A stretch of DNA of 64,000 nucleotides from Anaeromyxobacter sp. (lineage in GTDB: Bacteria > Myxococcota > Myxococcia > Myxococcales > Anaeromyxobacteraceae). The position numbers were made by a program, and so were the translations under genes. The notes under the pieces were generated by a model that worked only from the letters and a program-made list of their open reading frames with translations, searched no databases and was not told the origin of the DNA. Positions 32,850 through 41,256 of this stretch are shown piece by piece (position 1 is the first letter of the stretch; the number at the start of each line of letters is the position of its first letter). The stretch covers positions 67,278 through 131,277 of the forward strand of contig JADKCZ010000013.1 in assembly GCA_016718565.1 (NCBI GenBank). Direction: 5' to 3'.

Positions 32850-33736
32850 CAGTAGACCTTCTGCTCCAGCAGGCCGCGCAGGTAGCCGGCGTAGGTGGAC
32901 TTGCCGAGCGCGGTGGCGCAGCGCTCCAGCCCGGCGTCGTCGAGCCAGCCCTGGCGCCAGGCCACCTCCTCCGGGCAGGCCACCTTGAGCCCCTGCCGCT
33001 TCTCGATGGTGGCGATGAACTGGCCGGCCTCCAGCAGGGACTCGTGGGTGCCGGTGTCGAGCCAGGCGTAGCCGCGCCCCATCAGCTCCACCGAGAGCTG
33101 GCCGCGGGTGAGGTAGAGCCGGTTGAGGTCGGTGATCTCCAGCTCGCCGCGGGCCGAGGGCTTCACCTGGCGGGCCAGCTCCACCACCTGCTCGTCGTAG
33201 AAGTAGAGCCCGGTGACCGCGTAGCGCGACTTGGGCCGGGCCGGCTTCTCCTCGATGGAGACCACCTTGCGCTGGGCGTCGAACTCCACCACGCCGTAGC
33301 GCTCCGGGTCGGTGACCGCGTAGGCGAAGACCGTGGCGCCCTGGCGCCGGTCGGTGGCGGTCTTCATGAGCGCCTGCAGCTCGTGGCCGTAGAAGATGTT
33401 GTCGCCCAGCACCAGCGCCGAGGGGCCGCCGGCCACGAAGTCGGCGCCCAGGATGAAGGCCTGGGCCAGGCCGTCCGGGCTGGGCTGCACGGTGTACTCG
33501 AGCCGCAGGCCCCAGGCGCTGCCGTCGCCCAGCAGCTGCTGGAAGCGCGGGGTGTCCTGCGGGGTGGAGATGACCAGCACCTCCCGGATCCCGGCCAGCA
33601 TGAGGGCCGTGAGCGGGTAGTAGATCATCGGCTTGTCGTAGACCGGCAGGAGCTGCTTCGAGACGGCCAGCGTGGCGGGGAAGAGCCGCGTGCCCGCGCC
33701 GCCAGCCAGGATGATGCCCTTGCGGTTCTGCGCCAT
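32849..33736 (-). CDS. rfbA: Glucose-1-phosphate thymidylyltransferase
   Basis: 295 aa nucleotidyltransferase. The N-terminal KGIILAGGAGTRLFPATLAVSKQLLP (read in two parts), DKPMIYYPLTALMLAGI, VLGDNIFYGH and GYAWLDTGTHESL are RfbA signatures. First step of dTDP-L-rhamnose synthesis. The ATG at 33736 is chosen because the longer frame lacks similarity. First gene of the operon, divergent from the UDP-sugar dehydrogenase. Confidence 0.95.
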   Translation of the reverse strand: MAQNRKGIILAGGAGTRLFPATLAVSKQLLPVYDKPMIYYPLTALMLAGIREVLVISTPQDTPRFQQLLGDGSAWGLRLEYTVQPSPDGLAQAFILGADFVAGGPSALVLGDNIFYGHELQALMKTATDRRQGATVFAYAVTDPERYGVVEFDAQRKVVSIEEKPARPKSRYAVTGLYFYDEQVVELARQVKPSARGELEITDLNRLYLTRGQLSVELMGRGYAWLDTGTHESLLEAGQFIATIEKRQGLKVACPEEVAWRQGWLDDAGLERCATALGKSTYAGYLRGLLEQKVY

Positions 33737-33912
33737 GTGTACCCTGCGGGGCCCCGGGCGGTGCGGGCGGTGGTCGGTGAGGGCGGACTCTACCGGAGGC
33801 CCCGGCCGGCGAGAAGGCACCGGATCAGGCCTCCCCAATGGACCCCGCGGGCGCCGGCACCATGTTCAACCGACAGTCGCGGCGCGGATTGGCGCACCCC
33901 CGGACGCAGGAC

Positions 33913-33942
33913 TTGAGCCCGACCCTGCGTTTGCGCGATACA
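33913..33942 (+). promoter_or_regulatory. Candidate promoter of the UDP-sugar dehydrogenase
   Basis: TTGAGC (33913-33918), 18 bases, GATACA (33937-33942), followed 21 bases later by the ATG. The 227-bp divergent region 33737-33963 holds no gene. Confidence 0.35.
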
Positions 33943-33963
33943 CTGCGCGCCCCAGGGGGTTCC

Positions 33964-35283
33964 ATGGACATCATCGGACGCATCGCAGACAAGTCGGCCC
34001 GCATCGGCGTCATCGGCCAGGGCTACGTCGGGCTGCCGCTCGGGCTGGTCTTCGCCGAGGCCGGCTACCAGGTCATCGGCTTCGACGTCGACCAGGTGAA
34101 GATCGACAAGCTGCTGGCCGGCGAGTCGTACATCAAGCACATCGGCCCGGAGCGGGTGAAGCTGGCGGTGGCCAGCGGCAAGTTCACCGCCACGGCCAAG
34201 TTCGACCGGCTCGGCGAGTGCGACGCCATCCTGATCTGCGTGCCCACGCCGCTCGGCATCCACCGCGAGCCGGACAACTCGTACATCCACCGCACCGTGG
34301 AGCAGATCGCCACCCGGCTGCGGCCGGGCCAGCTGGTGGTGCTGGAGTCCACCACCTACCCGGGCACCACCGACGGCGAGGTGCAGCCGCTGCTGGAGAA
34401 GTCCGGCCTCACCTGCCCCAAGGACTTCCTGCTGGCCTTCTCGCCGGAGCGCGAGGACCCGGGCAACAAGGGCTTCTCCACCCGCTCCATCCCCAAGATC
34501 GTGGGCGGCGTGAACGCGGCCTCCACCACGGCGGCGGTGGCCCTCTACCGGGCCGCGCTCGACCAGGTGGTGCCGGTGTCGTCGGCGCGGGTGGCCGAGT
34601 CGTCCAAGCTGCTGGAGAACGTCTTCCGCTCCGTCAACATCGCCCTGGTGAACGAGCTGAAGGTCATCCTGGGGCGCATGGGCATCGACATCTGGGAGGT
34701 CATCGAGGCCGCCAAGACCAAGCCCTTCGGCTTCATGCCCTTCTACCCGGGGCCGGGCCTGGGCGGGCACTGCATCCCGCTCGACCCCTTCTACCTGTCG
34801 TGGAAGGCGGCCGAGTACGGCGAGTGGGCCCGCTTCATCGAGCTGGCCGGCGAGATCAACACCCGCATGCCGGCCTTCGTGGTGGAGCGGGTGATGCACG
34901 CGCTCAACGACGACCAGAAGCCCATGCGCGGCTCGAAGGTGCTGGTGCTGGGGCTGGCCTACAAGGCCAACGTGGACGACGACCGCGAGTCGCCCTCCTA
35001 CGAGATCCTGGAGCTGCTGCTGGAGCGCGGGGCGAAGGTGGACTACTGCGACCCGTACTTCCCCGCGGCGCACCGGACCCGCAAGCACGACTTCGGGCTC
35101 ACGTCGGTGGCCGTCTCCAACGAGGTCTTCCGCGGCTACGACGCGGTGGTCATCTCCACCGCCCACGACCTCTTCAAGCGCCCCGAGCTGTTCGAGGGCG
35201 TGGGGCTGGTGGTGGACACCCGCAACCTGGTGGCCCCGCTGTTCCCCAAGGGCGGCGGGCCCAGGCGGCTGGTGAAGGCGTAG
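33964..35283 (+). CDS. UDP-N-acetyl-hexosamine/UDP-sugar 6-dehydrogenase (WbpA/WecC-like)
   Basis: 439 aa NAD-dependent nucleotide-sugar dehydrogenase making a UDP-uronic acid. NAD motif GQGYVGLPL (18-26), GIHREPDNSYI, STTYPGTTDGE and the catalytic Cys270 in YPGPGLGGHCIPLDP are present. The GPGLGGHCIPLDP form and the PTPL segment fit the WbpA/WecC-type (UDP-GlcNAc or UDP-ManNAc) branch better than UDP-glucose dehydrogenase; the exact substrate is inferred. It would supply a uronic acid for the polysaccharide genes of the window. Confidence 0.85.
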   Translation: MDIIGRIADKSARIGVIGQGYVGLPLGLVFAEAGYQVIGFDVDQVKIDKLLAGESYIKHIGPERVKLAVASGKFTATAKFDRLGECDAILICVPTPLGIHREPDNSYIHRTVEQIATRLRPGQLVVLESTTYPGTTDGEVQPLLEKSGLTCPKDFLLAFSPEREDPGNKGFSTRSIPKIVGGVNAASTTAAVALYRAALDQVVPVSSARVAESSKLLENVFRSVNIALVNELKVILGRMGIDIWEVIEAAKTKPFGFMPFYPGPGLGGHCIPLDPFYLSWKAAEYGEWARFIELAGEINTRMPAFVVERVMHALNDDQKPMRGSKVLVLGLAYKANVDDDRESPSYEILELLLERGAKVDYCDPYFPAAHRTRKHDFGLTSVAVSNEVFRGYDAVVISTAHDLFKRPELFEGVGLVVDTRNLVAPLFPKGGGPRRLVKA

Positions 35284-35284
35284 C

Positions 35285-37027
35285 TCAGGCCCGCAGCACC
35301 TGCTTCTCCACCAGCCGGGCGTAGACCCCGCCCTGCGCCAGCAGGGCGCCGTGGGGGCCCTCCTCCGCCACGCGGCCGGCGTCGATGACCACCACCCGGT
35401 CGGCCCCCACCACGGTGGAGAGCCGGTGGGCGATGACCACCGCGGTGCGCCCCACCATGAGGCGGGCCAGGGCGTCCTGCACCAGGGCCTCCGACTCGGC
35501 GTCCAGCGCCGAGGTGGCCTCGTCGAGCAGCAGGATGCGCGGGTCCTTCAGGATGGCGCGGGCGATGGCGATGCGCTGCTTCTGCCCGCCGGAGAGCTGC
35601 TGGCCGCGCTCGCCCACCCTGGTGGCCAGGCCGTCCGGGAAGGAGGCCACGAAGGTCTCGGCGTTGGCGGCGCGCACCGCCTGGCGCACCTCCTCGTCGC
35701 TGGCCCCCGGCCGGCCGTAGCGCACGTTGTCGGCGATGGTGGTGCTGAAGAGCACCGGCTCCTGCGAGACCACCCCCACCAGGCGGCGCAGCCAGCCCGG
35801 GTCGAGCTCGCGCAGGTCCACGCCGTCCAGGGTGACGCGCCCGCGCGCCGGGTCGTAGAGCCGCACCAGGAGCGAGCCCAGGGTGGACTTGCCGGCGCCC
35901 GACGGCCCCACCAGCGCCACCACCTCGCCCGGCTGCACCGTGAGGTCCACGCCGCGCAGCACCGGCACGTCCGGGCGCGACGGGTAGGCGAACTCCACCG
36001 CCTCGTAGGCGAGCCTTCCCGCCACCCGGTCCAGCCGGCGGCCGCCGCTGGTGGGCATGGCCGCCACCCGGTCGGTCAGCTCGAAGACCCGCTCGGCCGC
36101 GCCCAGGCCGCGCATCATCTCGGCCCAGATCTCGGCCAGGGTGCCGAGCCCCATGGCGATGAGCAGCGTGTAGACCAGGAAGGCGGTGAGCGCGCCGGCG
36201 GTGAGGTCGCCGGCCGCCACCAGCACGCCGCCGTAGCCCAGCACCACCGCCATGCTGATGTAGCCGCCCGTGGAGGCGGCCCCCATGAAGATGGCGCCGG
36301 CGCCGATGCGGGTGCGGGCCAGCTGGTAGGCGTGGTCCACCGAGACCACGTAGCGCACCGCCTCGGCCTCCTCGGCGGCGAAGGCGCGCACCGTGCGGAT
36401 GGCCGAGAGCGACTCCTCGGCCACGTGGCCGGAGTCGGCCAGGGCGTCCTGGTAGGCCTTGGCGAGCTTGCGGATCTTGCGGCCGTACCAGACCGCGCCG
36501 ATGGCCACCGCCGGCACCACCGCCAGCATCACCAGGGTGAGGCGGGGCGAGGTGACCACCAGCAGGATGAGGCCGCCCACCACCTGCACGGCGTTGCGCA
36601 GCCCCATGGAGATCTGGGCCGAGAGCAGCCCCTGCAGGGAGGCGGTGTCGGAGCCCAGGCGCGAGGTGAGGTCACCGGTGCGCTGCGAGTCGAAGAAGGC
36701 CACCTCCTGCGAGAGGAGCGAGCGGAAGAGCGCCTCGCGCACCCGCTTCACGCCGCGCTCGCCGGCGTTGGCGAAGAGCCAGGCCCGGCCGCCCATGGCC
36801 AGCCCCTGCACCACCGCCAGCACGCCCATGAAGAGCGCCGCCTCCACCACCGCGCCGGAGTCGCGCGAGGCGATGGCGCCGTCCACGATGATGCGCATGC
36901 CCTGCGGGTAGACCAGGGCCGCGGCCGAGGCGATGAGCAGGAGCACGGTGCCGGAGAGCACCGAGGGCCACTCCATGCGCAGGAGCGGCCAGAGGCGGGC
37001 CAGGGTGGCGGTCTTGGGGGCTGACAC
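35285..37027 (-). CDS. MsbA-like ABC exporter (half-transporter)
   Basis: 580 aa. The N-terminal half has six transmembrane helices; the C-terminal ATPase has Walker A GPSGAGKS, signature LSGGQKQRIAIARA, Walker B ILLLDEATSALD and H-loop AHRLST. Domain order and length fit a homodimeric lipid/drug exporter of the MsbA/BmrA type. Substrate unknown; its position beside nucleotide-sugar genes would fit lipid or glycolipid export. GTG start at 37027, 35 bases downstream of hipA. Confidence 0.88.
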   Translation of the reverse strand: MSAPKTATLARLWPLLRMEWPSVLSGTVLLLIASAAALVYPQGMRIIVDGAIASRDSGAVVEAALFMGVLAVVQGLAMGGRAWLFANAGERGVKRVREALFRSLLSQEVAFFDSQRTGDLTSRLGSDTASLQGLLSAQISMGLRNAVQVVGGLILLVVTSPRLTLVMLAVVPAVAIGAVWYGRKIRKLAKAYQDALADSGHVAEESLSAIRTVRAFAAEEAEAVRYVVSVDHAYQLARTRIGAGAIFMGAASTGGYISMAVVLGYGGVLVAAGDLTAGALTAFLVYTLLIAMGLGTLAEIWAEMMRGLGAAERVFELTDRVAAMPTSGGRRLDRVAGRLAYEAVEFAYPSRPDVPVLRGVDLTVQPGEVVALVGPSGAGKSTLGSLLVRLYDPARGRVTLDGVDLRELDPGWLRRLVGVVSQEPVLFSTTIADNVRYGRPGASDEEVRQAVRAANAETFVASFPDGLATRVGERGQQLSGGQKQRIAIARAILKDPRILLLDEATSALDAESEALVQDALARLMVGRTAVVIAHRLSTVVGADRVVVIDAGRVAEEGPHGALLAQGGVYARLVEKQVLRA

Positions 37028-37062
37028 GGGCCGGGAGTGTAACCGGGAGGCGGGCGGGGTGC

Positions 37063-38326
37063 TCAGGCGGGGGGTGCGGCCAGCGCCTGCGCGGCCTGCG
37101 CGCAGCGGGCGCGGATCAGCCGGAGGGCCCGCTCCACCACCAGGCGCCGGCCCGAGCGCCGCCTCCTGCTCGGCCGCCAGCGCCGCCGCCGCGGGCGGGA
37201 GCGCCGCCGCCAGCTGGCCGAGCGTGTCGAGCACCAGGCGCGGGCCGATGTCCACCTCGGCCGCCAGCCGCTCCCAGTGCCGGCGCCGCAGCCACTCCGG
37301 CCGGTCCTCGCCGCCGATGCGCATGGCGAGCCTCCCGGCCACGTCGGGCCAGGCGCCCGTGCAGAGCAGGTCGTAGAAGGGCGCCAGCCGGACCCCGCCG
37401 GCCTCGTGCAGCAAGGTGACGTTCTTGGCGTGGGCGTCGGCGTTCTGTATCAACGCGTTGAAGACGGCCCAGCGGAGCAGCGCCAGGCGGTCCAGCGCGG
37501 GGCTGAGCGCGTGGCGAGCCAGCAGGCCGAAGGCGGCCGCCAGGCCGGGGCCGCCCTCGGCCTCGTACTTCACGTTGGGTGGAACAGCCAGGGCCTGGCA
37601 GAGGTCCTCGGCGTGGCGGCGCACCACCAGCCCCTCCGGACCGGCGGCCCGGTCGAACCGCTCGACCAGGTAGACCGGCGTGCGGCCGGCACGCACGAAG
37701 GAGCGAGGGACCGGCAGGCCGACGCGCGCCGCCAGAGCCATGCAGAAGGCCTCGTTGCGGACGCTGCCCTCGACGCCGGGGATGGCGGGCTTGGCGATGT
37801 GGGTGGTGGCGAGGCCCCCGGTGGCGATGAAGACCTGGCCGGCGTGCAACCGGATCGGGAGCTTGCCCTGCGCTCCGGCCAGCGAGAGCCGGATGCCGCG
37901 CTCACCGGCCAGGAGCGGCCGACGCGGGAGCTCCTCCACCAGGCGGTCGAAGGCCTCATCGTCGAGCGGCAGGTACGCGCCGCCCTGCTCGGGCAGCGCA
38001 CCTGACGGCAGCAGGCTGACGGCGCCGGCACACTCCCCTCCCAGCGCCGCCAGGAGGGCGAAGTCGTTGCCAGGCGACAGGCCGAGCTTGCGGGCCACCG
38101 CGTCGCGCAGGCTGGCGTCGGGCAGCAGGTTGGCGAAGAACGGGCGCGCCTGGGTGTCGTCGAAGGGAGTGGCCTGCAGCGGCAGCGAGAGGGAGAGCAT
38201 CGCGGCCGGCTGGCGGGCCAGGTGCACCGGGTCGTACTGGAAGGTGAGCTGCCGCCCGGGGCCCTGGCGGAGGTGGCCCACCCGCTCGGCGCCCAGCCAG
38301 ACCGCCAGCTCGCTCGTGTCGGTCAC
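37063..38326 (-). CDS. hipA: HipA-type Ser/Thr kinase toxin (frameshifted near 37155)
   Basis: About 420 aa. The N-terminal beta domain (LAVWLGAERVGHL) is followed by RLSLAGAQGKLPI (the autophosphorylation-loop region), the catalytic loop NADAHAKNVTLL and metal-binding APFYDLLCTGAW. After EQEAALG the frame is lost near 37150-37160. The correct C-terminus reads RRLVVERALRLIRARCAQAA and stops at 37063-37065. The span of 1264 bases has one base too many. HipA kinases phosphorylate a translation-related target (GltX in E. coli) and are held by HipB. GTG start overlaps hipB by 4 bases. Confidence 0.82.
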
Positions 38327-38580
38327 GCCTTGCCCCCGCCGCGGGGCACGATGGCCACGTCGAGCCCCAGCCCGCGCAGGACCTGGAGCACCTTGCCGAG
38401 TTCGGCGGTCTCCTTGCCGCGCTCGAGCTCGCCAAGGAAGCGGGTGCCCACGCCGCACAGCCCGGCCGCCTGGGCCTGGGTGAGGCCGTCGGCCCGGCGA
38501 CGGCGTCGGACCAGGAGGCCGAGCGTGGCTGGCGAATCGATGTTCCCGTACGGGATGTCTTCGCTCAACCTGGAGGTCAT
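38323..38580 (-). CDS. hipB: HipB-type XRE antitoxin
   Basis: 85 aa DNA-binding protein. The helix-turn-helix DGLTQAQAAGLCGVGTRFLGELERGKET matches HipB (ATLGLLVRRRRRADGLTQAQ and onward). It neutralises HipA and represses the hipBA promoter. Operator-like palindromes lie just upstream and inside its first codons. ATG at 38580; stop overlaps hipA. Confidence 0.88.
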   Translation of the reverse strand: MTSRLSEDIPYGNIDSPATLGLLVRRRRRADGLTQAQAAGLCGVGTRFLGELERGKETAELGKVLQVLRGLGLDVAIVPRGGGKA

Positions 38581-38655
38581 GATGGAGTCACCTTCCCGTC
38601 AGGGAAGAATGTTGCCATCGGAGGCGTGCGGGCGCCAGTTTTGTCCCGTACGGGA
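38544..38655. promoter_or_regulatory. Three palindromic hipBA operators at 50-bp spacing
   Basis: TCCCGTACGGGA at 38544-38555 (inside hipB codons 9-13), TTCCCGTCAGGGAA at 38593-38606 and TCCCGTACGGGA at 38644-38655. Centres are 38549.5, 38599.5 and 38649.5, exactly 50 bp apart, about five helical turns. E. coli HipB binds TATCC-N8-GGATA-type sites, so these differ in sequence but match in symmetry. They are the likely autoregulatory sites. Confidence 0.7.
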
Positions 38656-38691
38656 TTCCAAATCGGCGCCCGCAGGTGCTCAAGGTCCTTG

Positions 38692-38774
38692 CGGGGGGGG
38701 GTGCACGCCCCCCCCCCCCCCCCGGGGGGGGGAAGGGCCCCCCCGGGTTGGTGGGGGGGGGGGAGGGGGGAAAA
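38692..38774. other. G/C homopolymer block, probable assembly artefact
   Basis: Runs of 8-18 identical G or C bases alternate here, broken only by GTGCACG, GGAAGGG and GGGTTGG. Nothing else in the window resembles this. It falls exactly where a recognisable reading frame on the minus strand loses sense, which suggests collapsed or low-quality sequence, or possibly a foldback. Confidence 0.75.
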
Positions 38775-39017
38775 CTGGCGGAGGGCGGCGGCGCGCTCGG
38801 AGTCCTCGACCGCCACGGCGAGGCAGTCGTCCAGGCCCTGCTCGAAGAGGCGCTCCCACTCGGCCAGGTAGGGCTGGGCGCTCGAGTCCACGACCACGCG
38901 CCAGTGCCGAAGGGTGGCCAGCGCGGCGGCATAGAGTGCCGGCTCTCGCCGGATCTTGTCCGCGACCAGCCGGTGCATGGCCAGGCTCCGTGCTTCCAGT
39001 TGCTGATGCGTGGTCAT
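38769..39017 (-). CDS. Conserved hypothetical protein, 3' end lost in the homopolymer block
   Basis: ATG 39017 has AAAGGA 7 bases upstream. The 83 sensible residues begin MTTHQQLEARSLAMHRLVADK, continue SSAQPYLAEWERLFEQG and end EDSERAAALRQFS. This pattern resembles a small conserved family whose members usually continue ...RQSSPF and end some 30 residues later (from memory, not searched). Here the frame runs into runs of C and then meaningless sequence to a stop at 38577. The real end is unknown. It lies directly upstream of hipB. Confidence 0.6.
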
Positions 39018-39087
39018 GCCGATCCTTTCAGCGACGTTGCGCGTCACCGGCCTGCTGTTGACGCGCCTCGGATGGTTGCCTCGCGCT

Positions 39088-39507
39088 CTACCCTTCGAGC
39101 TCTGCGAGGAACTCCGCCGGGGTCACCACCTTCACGCCGGCGAACTCCCCGAGCTTCAGGAGGTGCCTCCGGTCCCCCGAGACCACCCGGCGCGCCGCGC
39201 CAGCCAGGGCGGTGGCCAGGTAGACGTCGTCGCTGTGATCGCCGGGGACCACGTGCAGCTCGGGCAGGTCCGTCTCGATGAAGATGGCCGCCTCGACGAG
39301 CCGCGCCAGCAGGGCGCGGGGGTCCTTCACCTGGAAGCGGCCGCGCAGCTTCGGATAGGCCAGCACCCGCAGGCACTCGGCCACGATGGGCGGCGACCAG
39401 ACCAGCTCATAGGCCGTGCCCGCCAGCGCCACTACCCGGCCCGGGGTGCCACGGGGCGCCAGCATGGCGGACACCACCACGTTGGCGTCCAGCACCGCCC
39501 GGATCAT
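39088..39507 (-). CDS. PIN-domain ribonuclease toxin (VapC-like)
   Basis: 139 aa PIN domain of the COG1569 type. The acidic metal-binding residues are Asp7 (VLDANVVVSAM), Glu44 (IVAECLRVL), Asp93/Asp94 (GDHSDDVYLA) and Asp112 (VSGDRRHLL). It is predicted to cleave RNA when free of its antitoxin. The start overlaps the antitoxin stop by 4 bases. Confidence 0.88.
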   Translation of the reverse strand: MIRAVLDANVVVSAMLAPRGTPGRVVALAGTAYELVWSPPIVAECLRVLAYPKLRGRFQVKDPRALLARLVEAAIFIETDLPELHVVPGDHSDDVYLATALAGAARRVVSGDRRHLLKLGEFAGVKVVTPAEFLAELEG

Positions 39508-39749
39508 CTGCGAGCCGCGTGCTTCGCCTCGTCGGCCAGCGCCATCGCCTCGTCGTCGGAGAGCGGACCAGCCGGTGCAGCCTCGAGCAGCTCGCGCACC
39601 TTCCGCGCCGCCTCCTCGCGCCGGACCTGCTCCGCCACGAGCCGGCGGACATACTCGGACGCACCTTGGCCACGGGAGCGGGCCACCCGCTTCAGGGCGG
39701 CGATCTCGCCCTTCGGCATGCGGAGCCTGAACACGGCGTCGTGCTTCAT
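39504..39749 (-). CDS. Ribbon-helix-helix antitoxin of the PIN toxin
   Basis: 81 aa. An N-terminal RHH fold (AVFRLRMPKGEIAALKRVARSRGQGASEYVRRLVAEQ, seen in parts) is followed by a charged C-terminal toxin-binding tail. The ATG at 39749 is used because the upstream extension is non-conserved. Gene order antitoxin-toxin with an ATGA overlap. Confidence 0.8.
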   Translation of the reverse strand: MKHDAVFRLRMPKGEIAALKRVARSRGQGASEYVRRLVAEQVRREEAARKVRELLEAAPAGPLSDDEAMALADEAKHAARR

Positions 39750-39758
39750 GGTGGGATC

Positions 39759-39770
39759 ATTGTAGCTACA
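39759..39770 (-). promoter_or_regulatory. Antitoxin operator overlapping the -10 box
   Basis: A perfect 10-bp palindrome TGTAGCTACA (39761-39770) overlaps TACAAT, a near-consensus minus-strand -10 (39764-39759), 9 bases before the antitoxin ATG. A recognisable -35 was not found. Binding of the RHH protein here would block its own promoter (inference). The rest of 39771-39905 shows nothing. Confidence 0.55.
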
Positions 39771-39905
39771 GGCGGCCTTGGGATCCATGCGGCCAGGCAG
39801 AGCAACGCTCGCGCCACCAGAATCCCTGGCGGACCAGGCTGTTCGCCCGGCTGCCACGGCCGGTCCCCGAACCTGGGTCCGCGGTTCGGCCGGCGCCCCC
39901 GCGCC

Positions 39906-40505
39906 CTACCTGTCCAGCGCGAACCGCATCTTCAGGTTCGGCCCGGGGCGCGCCGAGGAGGCCTCCAGCACCTGGCCGTGCAGCTCGAGCTGGGCGCACT
40001 CCAGGATGACGTCGGTGGCCACGCCGCGCGCCAGCACCTTGGCCCCCGCCACCCGCACCACCTGGTCGCCCATCTCGAGGTCGAGCTGCAGCACGGTGTT
40101 CAGCTTTGGCGCCTTGCGCCGCGCCTCGGCCGCGGCCCGGTTGCTGCCGGGCTCCTCGTCGGGCACCGGCGGGAGGGCGCCGGCGCACTCCAGGATGCGG
40201 GTGCGGGCCAGGTTGAGCGAGGTGAGCAGGTCCACCTTGCGCGGGGGCGGCGGCTGGGTCGGCGCGGGCGGCGGCTGGGAGGGCTCGCCTGCTGCGGGCG
40301 GCGCGGCGGCGAGCGGCGCCTCGGGGGCCAGGCCGGGCTCCGGCTGCGCCTGGGGGGCCGGCGCCTCGGGCTCGGCGCGGGGCGCGGGCCCGGCCTGGCG
40401 CGAGGCGCTGGGCTCGCTGGTCACCCGGTCGAGGAAGGCGAGCCCCCCGGCGAACAGGACCACGATGGCGACGACTCCGGCGACGATGGTGGTGCGCTTC
40501 GACAT
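39906..40505 (-). CDS. AgmX/TonB-like membrane protein, Pro-rich (copy 1)
   Basis: 199 aa. One N-terminal helix (TTIVAGVVAIVVLFAGGLAFL), then a ~65-residue Pro/Ala/Glu-rich spacer, then a C-terminal domain with Cys in RILECAGALPPV and VILECAQLELHG. Layout (helix, Pro-rich linker, Cys-containing beta domain) resembles the AgmX/PglI C-terminal family of myxobacteria. A similar protein lies at 56347-56934. ATG 40505 is preferred over the upstream ATG at 40544. Role unknown; it probably spans the periplasm. Confidence 0.68.
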   Translation of the reverse strand: MSKRTTIVAGVVAIVVLFAGGLAFLDRVTSEPSASRQAGPAPRAEPEAPAPQAQPEPGLAPEAPLAAAPPAAGEPSQPPPAPTQPPPPRKVDLLTSLNLARTRILECAGALPPVPDEEPGSNRAAAEARRKAPKLNTVLQLDLEMGDQVVRVAGAKVLARGVATDVILECAQLELHGQVLEASSARPGPNLKMRFALDR

Positions 40506-40675
40506 CTTCAGGCTCGCTCCCAGGCGTGGAATTCGCCCTGTCACTTAATCACGGCTCCCCGCCAGGGGCAGCCAGCGGGGAGGGAATTTCCGCCCCGTTC
40601 CCGGCGTCTGTACCCCCGTGGCACTATGTGCGGCCACCGACCCTCCAGACTCAACGCCGAAAGGACCTCAAAGCC

Positions 40676-41179
40676 ATGACCCACCTGCTCGTCGCCACCG
40701 CCGTCCTCGCCGCCAGCCTGGCCGCCGACCCCGCCCCTGCCGCCGCAGCCGCCAAGAAGGCCGTGGCCAAGCCCGCCGCCGCCGTGGCCGAGAAGGCGGC
40801 GGCCAAGGGGGCGGAGGTGGGCAAGAAGGAGGAGGCCAAGGTCAAGCCGGAGGCGCCGCCGATGCCCGAGAAGAAGCCCGCCAGCCCCGCCGCCCTGAAG
40901 GACGCCGTGGCCTCCCTGCTCGGCCCCTGCTCGCCCGAGATGGCCGGCGGCAAGGTGACCGCGGTGGAGGTGCTCGACGGCGCCCAGCTGAACGCCAGGC
41001 TCGAGAAGGAGAAGAGCAAGAAGGCCAAGGCCGAGCCCGCCCAGCGCTTCATCGCCATCAGCTACGAGGCCGGCGGCACCACGGGCAAGAGCGTCCGCCA
41101 GGTGAGCACCCAGTACATGCTCACCACCGAGCAGGCCCAGGCGCTGCTGGGCGAGAAGCTCTGCGTGTTCCAGGAGTAG
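40676..41179 (+). CDS. Secreted Lys/Ala-rich hypothetical protein
   Basis: 167 aa. A signal peptide-like start (MTHLLVATAVLAASLAADP) is followed by a Lys/Ala/Pro-rich segment (residues ~20-75) and a C-terminal region with two cysteines (LLGPCSPEM and KLCVFQE). AAAGGA sits before the ATG. It is divergent from the AgmX-like gene across a 170-bp gap that shows no other gene. No family recognised. Confidence 0.65.
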   Translation: MTHLLVATAVLAASLAADPAPAAAAAKKAVAKPAAAVAEKAAAKGAEVGKKEEAKVKPEAPPMPEKKPASPAALKDAVASLLGPCSPEMAGGKVTAVEVLDGAQLNARLEKEKSKKAKAEPAQRFIAISYEAGGTTGKSVRQVSTQYMLTTEQAQALLGEKLCVFQE

Positions 41180-41212
41180 CCGGAGCGAGCCGCACCCCCG
41201 CGCGCTCCCACC

Positions 41213-41256
41213 GGGCGTGATCCTCCGGGCCTCCGCGGCCCGAGGGGGTCACGCCC
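41213..41256 (+). terminator. Strong stem-loop, probable terminator
   Basis: GGGCGTGA (41213-41220) pairs with TCACGCCC (41249-41256), with an inner stem CGGGCC/GGCCCG. It follows the hypothetical gene's stop by 34 bases. No T run follows, so it may act with Rho or simply protect the RNA end. Confidence 0.5.
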
